From assembly GCA_000437375.1 (NCBI GenBank), contig FR898214.1, forward strand, positions 1 through 27,213: a stretch of DNA of 27,213 nt, read 5' to 3'. The notes under the pieces are model-generated. The model did not search any database, was not told the DNA's origin, and worked only from the letters and a program-made list of their open reading frames with translations. This stretch comes from Eubacterium sp. CAG:841 (GTDB lineage: Bacteria; Bacillota; Clostridia; Oscillospirales; CAG-272). The position numbers and the translations under genes are program-made. Of this stretch, positions 1-7,309 are shown piece by piece; positions within the stretch are counted from its first letter, which is position 1; each line of letters starts with the position of its first letter.

Positions 1-273
1 GAAGAGCGTCTTGCCCGTGCCGACGGCAGAGTCTACGTTATAATATCGGCACAGTATTCGGGGAAAAAATGTGATTATTCCGAAGCCGAGCTTTATGCGG
101 GACGTTTTACAAACGGGTACAAGAGCAAAAACTCCGCACTATGTTCGGAACATTACGAAAAGCTGCTTTCAACGCTTAAAAAGAAAACCGAGCTCGGCGG
201 CGACAAAAACGCCGCAAGGCTTTATAACGAAATATACGAAATGAAAAAGGAGCTGCCATTATGTCAACAATAA
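1..273 (+). CDS. C-terminal end of a TrmK-like tRNA (adenine-22-N1)-methyltransferase (5' truncated)
   Basis: An open frame enters from the left edge and ends at TAA 271-273. The visible 90 residues begin with a short strand (VYVIISAQYS), then an acidic YSEAELYAG stretch, and end in a Lys/Glu-rich helical tail (LLSTLKKKTELGG, YNEIYEMKKEL). This fits the C-terminal helical domain of the TrmK family, which methylates N1 of A22 in tRNA using S-adenosylmethionine. The catalytic SAM-binding part lies outside the window. The gene overlaps the downstream nif3-like start by 13 bases, implying translational coupling. trmK followed by nif3 is a common Firmicutes arrangement (yqfN-yqfO in Bacillus subtilis), and that adjacency is the main support for the name. 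The tail sequence alone would not prove it. Confidence 0.6.
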   Translation, partial: EERLARADGRVYVIISAQYSGKKCDYSEAELYAGRFTNGYKSKNSALCSEHYEKLLSTLKKKTELGGDKNAARLYNEIYEMKKELPLCQQ

Positions 274-1034
274 AAGATATCTATTCATTCCTTGACGGAC
301 TTTATCCGCGCACGCTTTCGTGCGAGTGGGATAACGACGGGCTTATGGTCTGCCGGAATTCCGAAAGAGAAGTAAAAAAGGTGCTGCTTGCTCTCGACGT
401 CACGCGCAAGGTAGCAGACGAAGCGATAAGCGGCGGCTACGACCTTATAATATCCCACCATCCTCTTATTTTTCGTCCGCTTAAACAGCTCTCGGAAGAA
501 TATGCGGGAGCGCTCATCCCGATGAAGTTGTTTTCGGCAGGCGTTTCGGTAATCAGTCTTCATACGCGTTTTGATGCGGGCGAAGGCGGCATAAACGATA
601 CGCTCGCCGCACTTCTCGGTCTTGACGTTATCTCTCCGTTCGGTCCGGATGGTGAAAAATGCGGAAGACTTTGCACAACCTCGGAAACAACGGCTCACGG
701 ACTTTGCAACAAAATAAAAGAAACGCTCGGCGCTCCGTGCGTGCTTTGCGGAAATCCCGAAAAAGAAATCCGTACGGTAGCGCTTCTCGGCGGCGACGGA
801 AAAAGCTTTATAAGCGAGGCACTGAAAGTCGGAGCCGACGCTTTTGTAACGGGAGCATCGGGCTATAACGCAGCGCTTGAAGCTGCCGACAGAGAACTTG
901 CCGTTATCGACGCCGGACATTATCACACTGAATTTCTGCCGCTTGTGCAAAGAATGACCTCACTTATCTCATCCGCATTTGCGGATGTTTCGGTCGCAGT
1001 ATCGGGTGCCGGCTGTGAAATTTCGTGTTTTTAA
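261..1034 (+). CDS. Nif3-like dinuclear metal-centre hexameric protein
   Basis: This 257-residue protein carries the Nif3 family metal ligands: the SHHP motif (H66, H67), HTRFD (H101, D105) and the C-terminal GHYHTE (H220, H222, E224). In solved family members these residues bind two metal ions inside a toroidal hexamer. The length matches short Nif3/YbgI proteins and not the longer Bacillus YqfO type, which carries a PII-like insert. The family's function is unsettled; a GTP cyclohydrolase 1 type 2 annotation is often transferred but weakly supported. The ATG at 261 lies inside the end of the preceding gene and is preceded by AAGGAG, so the two genes are probably coupled. No clear terminator follows, so transcription could run on toward the exporter leader. 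Confidence 0.92.
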   Translation: MSTIKDIYSFLDGLYPRTLSCEWDNDGLMVCRNSEREVKKVLLALDVTRKVADEAISGGYDLIISHHPLIFRPLKQLSEEYAGALIPMKLFSAGVSVISLHTRFDAGEGGINDTLAALLGLDVISPFGPDGEKCGRLCTTSETTAHGLCNKIKETLGAPCVLCGNPEKEIRTVALLGGDGKSFISEALKVGADAFVTGASGYNAALEAADRELAVIDAGHYHTEFLPLVQRMTSLISSAFADVSVAVSGAGCEISCF

Positions 1035-1076
1035 GCTTTGAATTGTTACAGTTATGTTTCAAGTCAGAATTTTGTA

Positions 1077-1105
1077 TTGACAAATTGTCAGCATAATATT
1101 ACAAT
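1077..1105 (+). promoter_or_regulatory. Sigma-A promoter of the ABC exporter leader
   Basis: A perfect -35 (TTGACA, 1077-1082) is followed by a 17-base spacer and TACAAT (1100-1105), one mismatch from consensus. The expected start is near 1112, about 40 bases upstream of the leader peptide ATG at 1154. It is one of the strongest promoters in the window by sequence. Confidence 0.85.
1078..1090. promoter_or_regulatory. Palindromic operator candidate over the -35 box
   Basis: TGACAAATTGTCA is a perfect 6-1-6 inverted repeat that begins one base inside the -35 hexamer. A dimeric repressor here would block RNA polymerase. MarR- and TetR-type regulators often control multidrug exporters from such sites, but no such regulator gene is next to this one, so the binding protein is unknown. 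Confidence 0.45.
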
Positions 1106-1153
1106 AGCAAATGCGGTTTTTGCCGAAATATTAAGGAAGAAGGAGGTGTCATC

Positions 1154-1225
1154 ATGAATAAAGCAAGTGTAAAATCAAAGTTTTTATCGCAGGGTATGAT
1201 AGGCGCCTTCGGAACGCATTTCTGA
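1154..1225 (+). CDS. 23-residue leader peptide of the ABC exporter attenuator
   Basis: This short frame starts at ATG 1154 and stops at TGA 1223-1225. It encodes a basic start (MNKASVKSKF) and a small, glycine-rich end (GMIGAFGTHF). A strong Shine-Dalgarno sequence (AGGAGG, 1141-1146) lies 7 bases upstream, much better than that of the large exporter gene that follows. The stop codon is 24 bases before an intrinsic terminator. The order of promoter, translated short ORF, terminator and heterodimeric ABC exporter genes is the one known for bmrB-bmrCD of Bacillus subtilis, where BmrB translation controls termination. The sequence is not recognisably BmrB (which is longer). A role as a secreted or signalling peptide is possible but less likely given the position. 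Confidence 0.6.
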   Translation: MNKASVKSKFLSQGMIGAFGTHF

Positions 1226-1249
1226 AAGCACATATCTTTACGCGCTATC

Positions 1250-1277
1250 GGCGCAGCCCTACGGCTGCGCCTTTTTT
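1250..1277 (+). terminator. Intrinsic terminator (attenuator) before the ABC exporter genes
   Basis: A perfect 9-bp GC-rich stem (GGCGCAGCC, 1250-1258, with GGCTGCGCC, 1263-1271) with loop CTAC is followed by six T (1272-1277). It sits between the leader peptide and the first exporter gene and not at an operon end, so it must be at least partly read through or conditionally relieved for the exporter to be made. Confidence 0.88.
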
Positions 1278-1283
1278 CATACG

Positions 1284-1297
1284 TGCACATATGTGCA
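1284..1297. repeat. Perfect 14-bp palindrome between attenuator and exporter start
   Basis: TGCACATATGTGCA reads the same on both strands. It lies 6 bases after the terminator T-run and 27 bases before the exporter ATG. It could be a second operator, or an RNA hairpin in the untranslated leader near the weak ribosome binding site. Confidence 0.5.
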
Positions 1298-1324
1298 ACA
1301 AAATTTCATCACAGGTAAAATTTT

Positions 1325-3199
1325 ATGAATTCAACTAAAACAAAAAAACAGACGAAGGCTGAAAGCCGCACACAAAAGCGAGAAAAAAGAGCCGAAAAAC
1401 GCGCACGACTGAAAATGACCGCAGGTTTTATGCACGGCTCGGTCGGATTTTTTATAATAAGTATTGTCTCCGCACTTATAGTCGCACTCGTAGATACGAT
1501 AAGCCCGAAAATAATAAGCGTAACGGTTGACAGCGTGCTTGATACAAAAGCTCCGGAGCTTCCGGAGTTCATAATTTCCGCAGTAAATTCGCTCGGCGGA
1601 TTTGACTTCTTCCGCACGCATCTTTATTATATCGCTCTGCTTATAGTGGCTTTGGCAGCAATCACAGCCATATTCCAATACTGCAACAGAGTGTTCAACG
1701 CAAAGGGTGCCGAAACACTTGTAAAAAATATGCGCGACAGCATCTTTTCGCACATAGAACGCCTCCCATTCTCGTGGCATATGAAAAACCAGACGGGAGA
1801 CATTATCCAGCGCTGCACATCAGATGTCGATACAATAAAGCGTTTCCTTTCCGATCAGCTCACTTCGCTTTTCAGGATAGTTATAATGCTCGTGCTTTCG
1901 CTTTATTATATGTTCTCGATGAACGTAAAGCTTGCAATAATCGCATCGGCATTTATGCCGATAATAATTGCGTATTCAGCGCTTTTTCACGGAAGAATAG
2001 GCAAAAGCTTCGAGCTTTGCGATGAAAACGAAGGAGCGCTTTCCGCGATCGCTCAGGAAAATCTTACGGGCGTCCGCGTGGTGCGCGCCTTCGGAAGAGA
2101 AAGTTACGAGCGCGAGCGCTTTGACCGTCAGAACGAAAAATATACATCGCTTTGGGTAAAACTGCACAAAACATTTTCGGTTTTCTGGTCCTCGTCTGAT
2201 CTGCTTTCGGGAATACAGGTAATGTGCATAGTTATAGTCGGCGCGGTCATGTGCGTAAAAGGCGACGGACTTACAGCAGGTAAGTACATAGCGTTCATAT
2301 CGTACAACTCTATGCTTATGTGGCCGATACGCCAGCTTGGAAGAATGATATCGGAAATGAGCAAAACCGGCGTTTCACTCGGAAGAATATATCAGATAAT
2401 GTCCGCCGAAGAAGAACACGACAAGCCCGACGCTGTAATGCCCGATATGCACGGTGATATCCGTTTCGAAAACGTAAGCTTCGCATATGAAGGCTGTCCC
2501 GAAATACTTTCCGGCATCAACTTTGAGGTCAAAGCAGGCACGACTTTAGGAATTCTCGGCGGAACGGGGTCGGGAAAATCAACGCTTATGTATCTGCTTG
2601 ACCGCTTGTACGATATTCCGGAAAACTGCGGCAGAATAACGATAGGCGGAGTTGACATCGCTGATATGAAAGCCGATTGGGTAAGGGAAAACGTAGGAAT
2701 AGTACTTCAGGAGCCGTTCCTCTTCTCGCGATCGATAGCCGATAACGTTGGCATAACACAGGAAAGCACAAATCTTCCCGAAATCCGCGACGCGGCAAAA
2801 GTCGCCTGCCTTGACGACACGGTAATGTCTTTCTCAAAGGGCTACGACACATTTGTCGGCGAAAGAGGCGTAACTCTCTCTGGCGGTCAGAAGCAAAGAG
2901 CGGCGATAGCCCGTCTTGTGGTTCAGAAAACGCCTATAATGGTATTTGACGACTCTCTTTCGGCTGTAGACACGGAGACCGACAGCAAAATACGTCACGC
3001 GCTTTCCGAAAGTCTCGGAAAGTCTACCGTCATTCTTATATCACACAGAATAACAACGCTTATGCACGCCGAAAAAATAATCGTTCTCGATCACGGCAAG
3101 GTAGTTGAGGAGGGTACACATTCCGAGCTTGTTTCTCATGGCGGACTTTATAAACAGATATACGATATACAGACGAAAGGAGCGGAGGAAACGGTATGA
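1325..3199 (+). CDS. Heterodimeric ABC exporter, subunit with degenerate Walker B (BmrC/YheI-like)
   Basis: This 624-residue half-transporter has a Lys/Arg-rich N-terminus, a six-helix exporter membrane domain (about 35-345) and a C-terminal ATPase. Visible ATPase motifs are Walker A GGTGSGKST (412-420), Q-loop Q462, an intact signature LSGGQ (518-522), Walker B IMVFD (538-542) and switch His574. The residue after Walker B is Asp543 in place of the catalytic Glu, so its own Walker site should hydrolyse ATP poorly. It supplies the good signature to its partner's active site. This is the BmrC/TM287 side of asymmetric multidrug exporters. The stop overlaps the partner's start by 4 bases (ATGA), giving coupled, equimolar synthesis. 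The start has only a weak upstream AGGT, in contrast to the strong leader-peptide site. The substrate cannot be read from sequence; drugs, lipids or peptides are possible. Confidence 0.93.
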   Translation: MNSTKTKKQTKAESRTQKREKRAEKRARLKMTAGFMHGSVGFFIISIVSALIVALVDTISPKIISVTVDSVLDTKAPELPEFIISAVNSLGGFDFFRTHLYYIALLIVALAAITAIFQYCNRVFNAKGAETLVKNMRDSIFSHIERLPFSWHMKNQTGDIIQRCTSDVDTIKRFLSDQLTSLFRIVIMLVLSLYYMFSMNVKLAIIASAFMPIIIAYSALFHGRIGKSFELCDENEGALSAIAQENLTGVRVVRAFGRESYERERFDRQNEKYTSLWVKLHKTFSVFWSSSDLLSGIQVMCIVIVGAVMCVKGDGLTAGKYIAFISYNSMLMWPIRQLGRMISEMSKTGVSLGRIYQIMSAEEEHDKPDAVMPDMHGDIRFENVSFAYEGCPEILSGINFEVKAGTTLGILGGTGSGKSTLMYLLDRLYDIPENCGRITIGGVDIADMKADWVRENVGIVLQEPFLFSRSIADNVGITQESTNLPEIRDAAKVACLDDTVMSFSKGYDTFVGERGVTLSGGQKQRAAIARLVVQKTPIMVFDDSLSAVDTETDSKIRHALSESLGKSTVILISHRITTLMHAEKIIVLDHGKVVEEGTHSELVSHGGLYKQIYDIQTKGAEETV

Positions 3200-5043
3200 A
3201 CGATCAGAAAATAAACGATAAAAAGCAATACGTCTCTCTTCCCTTCTTCGGTCTGCCGAAGGTAGCGAAATTTCTTTACAAATACAGAGCATGGATGATA
3301 ATTATGATAACCTGCGGACTTTTGGGTTCGGCAGGAGATATAGTTATTCCGCTTTTTCAGAAATATGCATTGAACCACCTTGAAGACGGCGTATTCATTG
3401 CAAATCTTGTGCCGTTTATAGTGCTTTATGTGCTTACTCTCGCCGGAAAGATAATAACAGACTTTGTCGCTTCTTTTCTTGCCGGAAAGGTTGAGCTTTC
3501 CGTCGGGCGCGACCTCCGGAAGCTCAGCTTCGACCATTTGCAGACGCTTTCATTTTCTTACTTCAATCAAAACAGCGTAGGATATGTTCACGCAAGAGTA
3601 ATGAGCGACACCTCACACATAGGCGAGCTTGTTTCGTGGGTTATAATGCAGGGCGTATGGAACCTTTCATATCTTGTCGGCGTTGTTATAGTCATGTTCT
3701 CAATAAACGTGAAGCTCACGCTTCTCATAATGACTATAATTCCGCTTATAACGGTGCTTTTTACAATCTTCCAGAAAAAGCTTGTAAACGAAAACCGCCA
3801 TATAAGGGAAGTAAACTCAAAAATAACAGGCAACTTCAATGAAGGCATCACGGGCGCAAAAACAATAAAGACGCTCGTAATCGAAGACAAAATCGACCGC
3901 GACTTTGTGGACGACACAAAGGAAATGAAGCGCAGTTCGGTTATGGCTCAGCGCTTCCGCGCAATTCTTTCCACAACCATAGGCTTTGCTTCATCGATAG
4001 CGCTCGCCATAGTAATATGGAAAGGCGGCGAGCTTTCGCTTATCGGCAGCGACGCAATAGGTTATATGGAAATAGGCACGCTTTCGGTGTTTATGTCTTA
4101 TGCGCTCGGAATAATGGAACCCATCCGCTGGATAGTTGACATGATATCGGATCTCGTACGCGAGCAGGTAAATATAGAACGTCTTACCAAGCTGCTTGAA
4201 ACGGAATCCGACGTTACCGACACACCCGAAGTAATTGCAAAATACGGCGATACATTCTCGCCCAAAAAAGAAAATTGGGAAGAACTTCACGGCGATATAG
4301 AATTCCGTGACGTCAGCTTCAAATATCCCGACGGCGACGAATATATCCTTGAGCACTTCAATCTTAAAATTCCTCAGGGCTCAAACATTGCAATAGTCGG
4401 CGAGACCGGCGCGGGAAAATCGACGCTTGTAAATCTTGTATGCCGCTTCTATGAACCGACGTCGGGTCAGGTGCTTATAGACGGCAAGGACGCGAGAGAA
4501 AGAAGTCAGCTCTGGCTTCACAGCAATATAGGCTATGTACTTCAGACTCCGCACCTTTTCTCCGGAACGATACTTGAAAATCTCCGCTACGGCAAGCCCG
4601 ACGCTACGATCGATGAAATAAACGCCGCGCTGAAAAGAGTTTCTGCGGACGGTGTTGTTGCAAAAGCGGAAAAGGGACTTGACACAGACGTAGGAGAAGG
4701 CGGCGATCTGCTTTCCACCGGTGAAAAACAGCTTATTTCATTTGCGCGCGCAATAGTTGCCGACCCGAAAATACTCGTTCTTGACGAAGCAACGGCGTCT
4801 ATCGACACGCTCACAGAACAGAATATTCAGCACGCGATAAACGAAGTAATTCGCGGCAGAACCTCGCTAATGATAGCGCACCGTCTTTCCACCGTTCGCA
4901 ACGCGGATATTATCCTCGTTGTAAGCGACGGAAAAATAGTTGAGCGAGGAAACCATTCCGAGCTTATGAAAAAACGCGGTCATTACTACAAGCTTTATAC
5001 CCGTCAGTACGAAGAAGACGCAACGAAAAGCGTTTTAAGCTGA
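3196..5043 (+). CDS. Heterodimeric ABC exporter, catalytic subunit (BmrD/YheH-like)
   Basis: This 615-residue partner has an exporter membrane domain (about 30-325) and an ATPase with Walker A GETGAGKST (402-410), Q450, Walker B ILVLD (526-530), a proper catalytic Glu531 and His562. Its signature is altered to LSTGE (506-510), whereas the upstream subunit has LSGGQ. The two subunits are therefore complementary: one consensus ATP site (this Walker A/B with the partner's LSGGQ) and one degenerate site (the partner's Asp543 with this LSTGE). That pattern defines asymmetric exporters such as BmrCD and TM287/288. It starts within the stop of the first gene and is followed by a bidirectional terminator, so the pair closes the transcript. 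Substrate unknown. Confidence 0.93.
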   Translation: MNDQKINDKKQYVSLPFFGLPKVAKFLYKYRAWMIIMITCGLLGSAGDIVIPLFQKYALNHLEDGVFIANLVPFIVLYVLTLAGKIITDFVASFLAGKVELSVGRDLRKLSFDHLQTLSFSYFNQNSVGYVHARVMSDTSHIGELVSWVIMQGVWNLSYLVGVVIVMFSINVKLTLLIMTIIPLITVLFTIFQKKLVNENRHIREVNSKITGNFNEGITGAKTIKTLVIEDKIDRDFVDDTKEMKRSSVMAQRFRAILSTTIGFASSIALAIVIWKGGELSLIGSDAIGYMEIGTLSVFMSYALGIMEPIRWIVDMISDLVREQVNIERLTKLLETESDVTDTPEVIAKYGDTFSPKKENWEELHGDIEFRDVSFKYPDGDEYILEHFNLKIPQGSNIAIVGETGAGKSTLVNLVCRFYEPTSGQVLIDGKDARERSQLWLHSNIGYVLQTPHLFSGTILENLRYGKPDATIDEINAALKRVSADGVVAKAEKGLDTDVGEGGDLLSTGEKQLISFARAIVADPKILVLDEATASIDTLTEQNIQHAINEVIRGRTSLMIAHRLSTVRNADIILVVSDGKIVERGNHSELMKKRGHYYKLYTRQYEEDATKSVLS

Positions 5044-5047
5044 AAAT

Positions 5048-5074
5048 AAAAAACCGCCCGAAGGCGGTTTTTTT
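5048..5074. terminator. Bidirectional intrinsic terminator between exporter and MutS-like genes
   Basis: The stem AAACCGCC (5051-5058) pairs with GGCGGTTT (5063-5070) around loop CGAA. An A-run precedes and a T-run follows, so it works on both strands. It ends the rightward exporter operon and, 4 bases beyond its stop, the leftward MutS-like gene. Confidence 0.9.
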
Positions 5075-5077
5075 ATT

Positions 5078-6601
5078 TTAATCAAGGTCAAGTCCGTATT
5101 TTTTGAATATCTCCATAGCAAAGCTCTTTCCTTGTCCGCGCTTTCTTTCAACATTATACGGGTTTTCAGACGAGCTTACAGACATAAGATCGACCTTGCT
5201 TATTCCGGGCATTTCATTTATTTCTTCCGCTTTGTTTGCAATATCGTGCATATGCGTTGCATATATGCAGCGACATCCTTTTTTGCGCAAGCGTTTCAGC
5301 ACTTCCGAAGCAATAAGCGTTCCGTCATAAGCGCTTGTGCTTGAAAACGACTCATCCATAAAAATTATACTGTCCCCTGTCATTGACCGATACATCTCTG
5401 AAATTGATTTACATTCATTTTCAAGTCTGCCGCCGACCCTCATCTGCGATTTTCCTATAAAGTGAGTATAAATTCCGTCTGATATACGCATTTTTGCTTT
5501 CTTTGCGGGTACGGGCATTCCAAGCTGAAACATAACATAGCATATTCCCACAGCACGCATAAACACGCTCTTGCCTCCGCTGTTCTGCCCGGTAAGAATA
5601 TATATTTTCCCGTTTTCATCAAATGAAATATCATTTTTCACGATATCAGCCGACTTTGTAAAGTCAATAAGATTCGGATCATACAAGTCTGATATTTCAT
5701 CGTTTCCTTCTGTTATTTCGGGAATACAGACAGGCATCCCCGCCGACTTCATTCTGAGAATAAACTCTGCGCCCACGCTTAAAAACTTTATTTCGTCATA
5801 CACAAAATCAAGAAAATTATTTTCGCGCTCGGCTTTTCGCATTATGCTTTTCATCTTTACAAGCGAACGACGGAAGATTTCGTTCAGGCAATAGTACACC
5901 TGCCCCGACAATGTGCTGAGCTGACTTGAAGATATTCCGAATTCGTTTTTACAAAGCACCGAAAGACATATATATTCTTTTGAATCCGCTTTTTCGGCAA
6001 ACAGCTTATCCATTATGTTGTTTGTTGTAAACGGTTTTGTATTGAACGAAATTATTCCCGCTTCCATCGGGCGCAGCTTTGCATCCAGATTTATTCCGAG
6101 AGTTATGCTCTTTATATCACGAAGGCTTTCGTCTGTATCCGAAATGAATTTCGATATGTTTATGTACCATGTTTCGTTTTTTATTTGTTCCGCATATGCA
6201 AACAGCGATAAAAAGCCTTCGGAAAACATCTTGCCGTTAAATTTTTCGGCGGAACCGGAAATAAGGTCAATACAGTCCGTAAACAGCAGCAGCTCTCTGA
6301 ATGCATAAAGAAGCGATTCATTATCCGAATAGACCTCGATATCCTTTCTCAACTTTTCAACTTCGGAAAGCTCGGTTATTTTTTTGCAAAGCTCTTCAAG
6401 AAAAATGCTCAGCTCCGGATTGTTCATTATATCGGAAAATTCTCTCTGACGCATAATTATCACGTCTTTGTCGCTTACGATAAATTTGCCTATATTTTTT
6501 GAAAATTCCGCATCTGCAAAGAAGGACATATTAAGATCTGTCAAAGCGTTTTCCGAAAGATAAGTTTGCTTTTCATTACTTGCGTGTATCATATTCAACA
6601 T
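5078..6601 (-). CDS. MutS-family ATPase lacking mismatch-recognition domains
   Basis: The protein is 507 residues from the chosen ATG at 6601. That start has GGAGG 7 bases upstream; an in-frame ATG at 6622 would overlap the upstream gene and has its codons across this Shine-Dalgarno. The C-terminal third is a MutS domain V ATPase: Walker A GQNSGGKS (about 338-345), Walker B IIFMDE (about 412-417), an SFSST stretch and a THMHD switch His. The N-terminal two thirds is helical and resembles MutS core and lever helices. The mismatch-binding domain I with its Phe-x-Glu motif is absent, and the length is well short of MutS1 (about 850) or MutS2 (about 780, with a Smr domain). It should therefore not be called mutS. 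MutS-related proteins of this size are common in Firmicutes and have no agreed function. It follows a small membrane-protein gene by 17 bases, probably as one transcript. Confidence 0.8.
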   Translation of the reverse strand: MLNMIHASNEKQTYLSENALTDLNMSFFADAEFSKNIGKFIVSDKDVIIMRQREFSDIMNNPELSIFLEELCKKITELSEVEKLRKDIEVYSDNESLLYAFRELLLFTDCIDLISGSAEKFNGKMFSEGFLSLFAYAEQIKNETWYINISKFISDTDESLRDIKSITLGINLDAKLRPMEAGIISFNTKPFTTNNIMDKLFAEKADSKEYICLSVLCKNEFGISSSQLSTLSGQVYYCLNEIFRRSLVKMKSIMRKAERENNFLDFVYDEIKFLSVGAEFILRMKSAGMPVCIPEITEGNDEISDLYDPNLIDFTKSADIVKNDISFDENGKIYILTGQNSGGKSVFMRAVGICYVMFQLGMPVPAKKAKMRISDGIYTHFIGKSQMRVGGRLENECKSISEMYRSMTGDSIIFMDESFSSTSAYDGTLIASEVLKRLRKKGCRCIYATHMHDIANKAEEINEMPGISKVDLMSVSSSENPYNVERKRGQGKSFAMEIFKKYGLDLD

Positions 6602-6618
6602 ATGTTTTCCTCCCGAAG

Positions 6619-7026
6619 TCAATTGAAAATCAATTTATATGCCATAAATAACAGTTCCCTGATGAAATGCGAAGCGACAATCTCCAGAACTATAACAACC
6701 GCACTGAAGATTCCGTATTTTATTTTTGATATTCCAAACTTTTTCAGCTTGCTTAAAAACACATAAAAATATTTGTACAACATCATAACCCATGCGGGCA
6801 CAAGCGGTATGATAAAAAGGTAAAACGACATGAGCGCAAGGGGGAAAAACCGCAAAAACCAAATAAACGTTTCGTGAAATATTGCTTTCCACGGGCGACG
6901 AAGATATGTGTTTTCGGAATTTGTCAAATTCATAATCTCTTTTGCGGATGCATATGCGCCTGCGGATGGATCAATATAAAAATTATCGCCGGTTCCGGAT
7001 TTCCACGCTTTTCTTCTTTTTTTCAA
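6619..7026 (-). CDS. Small membrane protein paired with the MutS-like ATPase
   Basis: This 135-residue protein is not recognised. It has a basic N-terminus (MKKRRKAWKSG), a polar stretch to about residue 50, hydrophobic segments at about 54-90 (one or two helices) and a further one at about 104-125, ending near the membrane. The likely start is TTG at 7026, with GGAGG 10 bases upstream. A nearby ATG further up is in another frame. It is the first gene after a strong leftward promoter and sits 17 bases before the MutS-like start, so the two are probably co-expressed. Some MutS-related proteins carry their own N-terminal membrane helices; this protein might supply the same anchoring in trans, which is inference only. 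Confidence 0.6.
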   Translation of the reverse strand: MKKRRKAWKSGTGDNFYIDPSAGAYASAKEIMNLTNSENTYLRRPWKAIFHETFIWFLRFFPLALMSFYLFIIPLVPAWVMMLYKYFYVFLSKLKKFGISKIKYGIFSAVVIVLEIVASHFIRELLFMAYKLIFN

Positions 7027-7078
7027 AAGCTCTCGTCCTCCATCGCATAATAAATATTTGAAGTACCTTTACATTTCC

Positions 7079-7107
7079 ATTGTACCATATCATCCGTTAT
7101 TTTGCAA
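7079..7107 (-). promoter_or_regulatory. Leftward promoter of the membrane protein/MutS-like pair
   Basis: On the minus strand TTGCAA (7107-7102) is followed by a 17-base spacer and TACAAT (7084-7079). Transcription would start about 45 bases before the TTG start codon at 7026. The -35 lies at the edge of the 12-bp inverted repeat 7095-7142. The whole gap 7027-7343 (317 bases) holds this promoter, the inverted repeat, an opposing promoter and a palindrome, but no gene. Confidence 0.75.
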
Positions 7108-7142
7108 TACCTTCAGCTTCCCGTATTTCGTGCAAAATAACG
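7095..7142. repeat. Perfect 12-bp inverted repeat in the divergent intergenic region
   Basis: CGTTATTTTGCA (7095-7106) is matched exactly by its reverse complement TGCAAAATAACG (7131-7142), with 24 bases between. Inside, ATAC (7107-7110) and GTAT (7123-7126) can extend the pairing with a 4-base bulge. The left arm covers the spacer and most of the -35 of the leftward promoter. The right arm abuts a further palindrome, ATAACGTTAT (7137-7146). It could be a two-site operator for the neighbouring XRE regulator. Confidence 0.6.
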
Positions 7143-7273
7143 TTATATTTCGGAAAACAAAATATAATATTTGCACTGCGGACACACTTTTCGCTCAAAA
7201 ACCGGATGAAAAGCTGATTATCAAAATAAGCAACCCTATCTCCGTTTTGGATATACACTTGCCATATCAGCTG

Positions 7274-7301
7274 TTGATTTATTTTATTTTTTCAATATAA
7301 T
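7274..7301 (+). promoter_or_regulatory. Promoter of the XRE regulator gene
   Basis: TTGATT (7274-7279), a 16-base AT-rich spacer and a perfect TATAAT (7296-7301) read rightward. The start would fall at about 7308, about 36 bases before the ATG at 7344. Confidence 0.7.
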
Positions 7302-7309
7302 TATAGATA

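Noticed and set aside
285..950. 221-codon open frame on the minus strand
   Set aside because: It is antisense to the nif3-like gene, which has clear family motifs; the frame is open because of codon bias and its product is a basic, low-complexity chain.
1291..1338. 15-codon ORF from ATG 1291 running into the exporter start
   Set aside because: It has no ribosome binding site and its ATG is part of the 14-bp palindrome; it is probably a chance frame.
6602..6622. Upstream ATG at 6622 as the start of the MutS-like gene
   Set aside because: It has no ribosome site, overlaps the preceding stop, and the GGAGG that serves ATG 6601 would fall within its codons.
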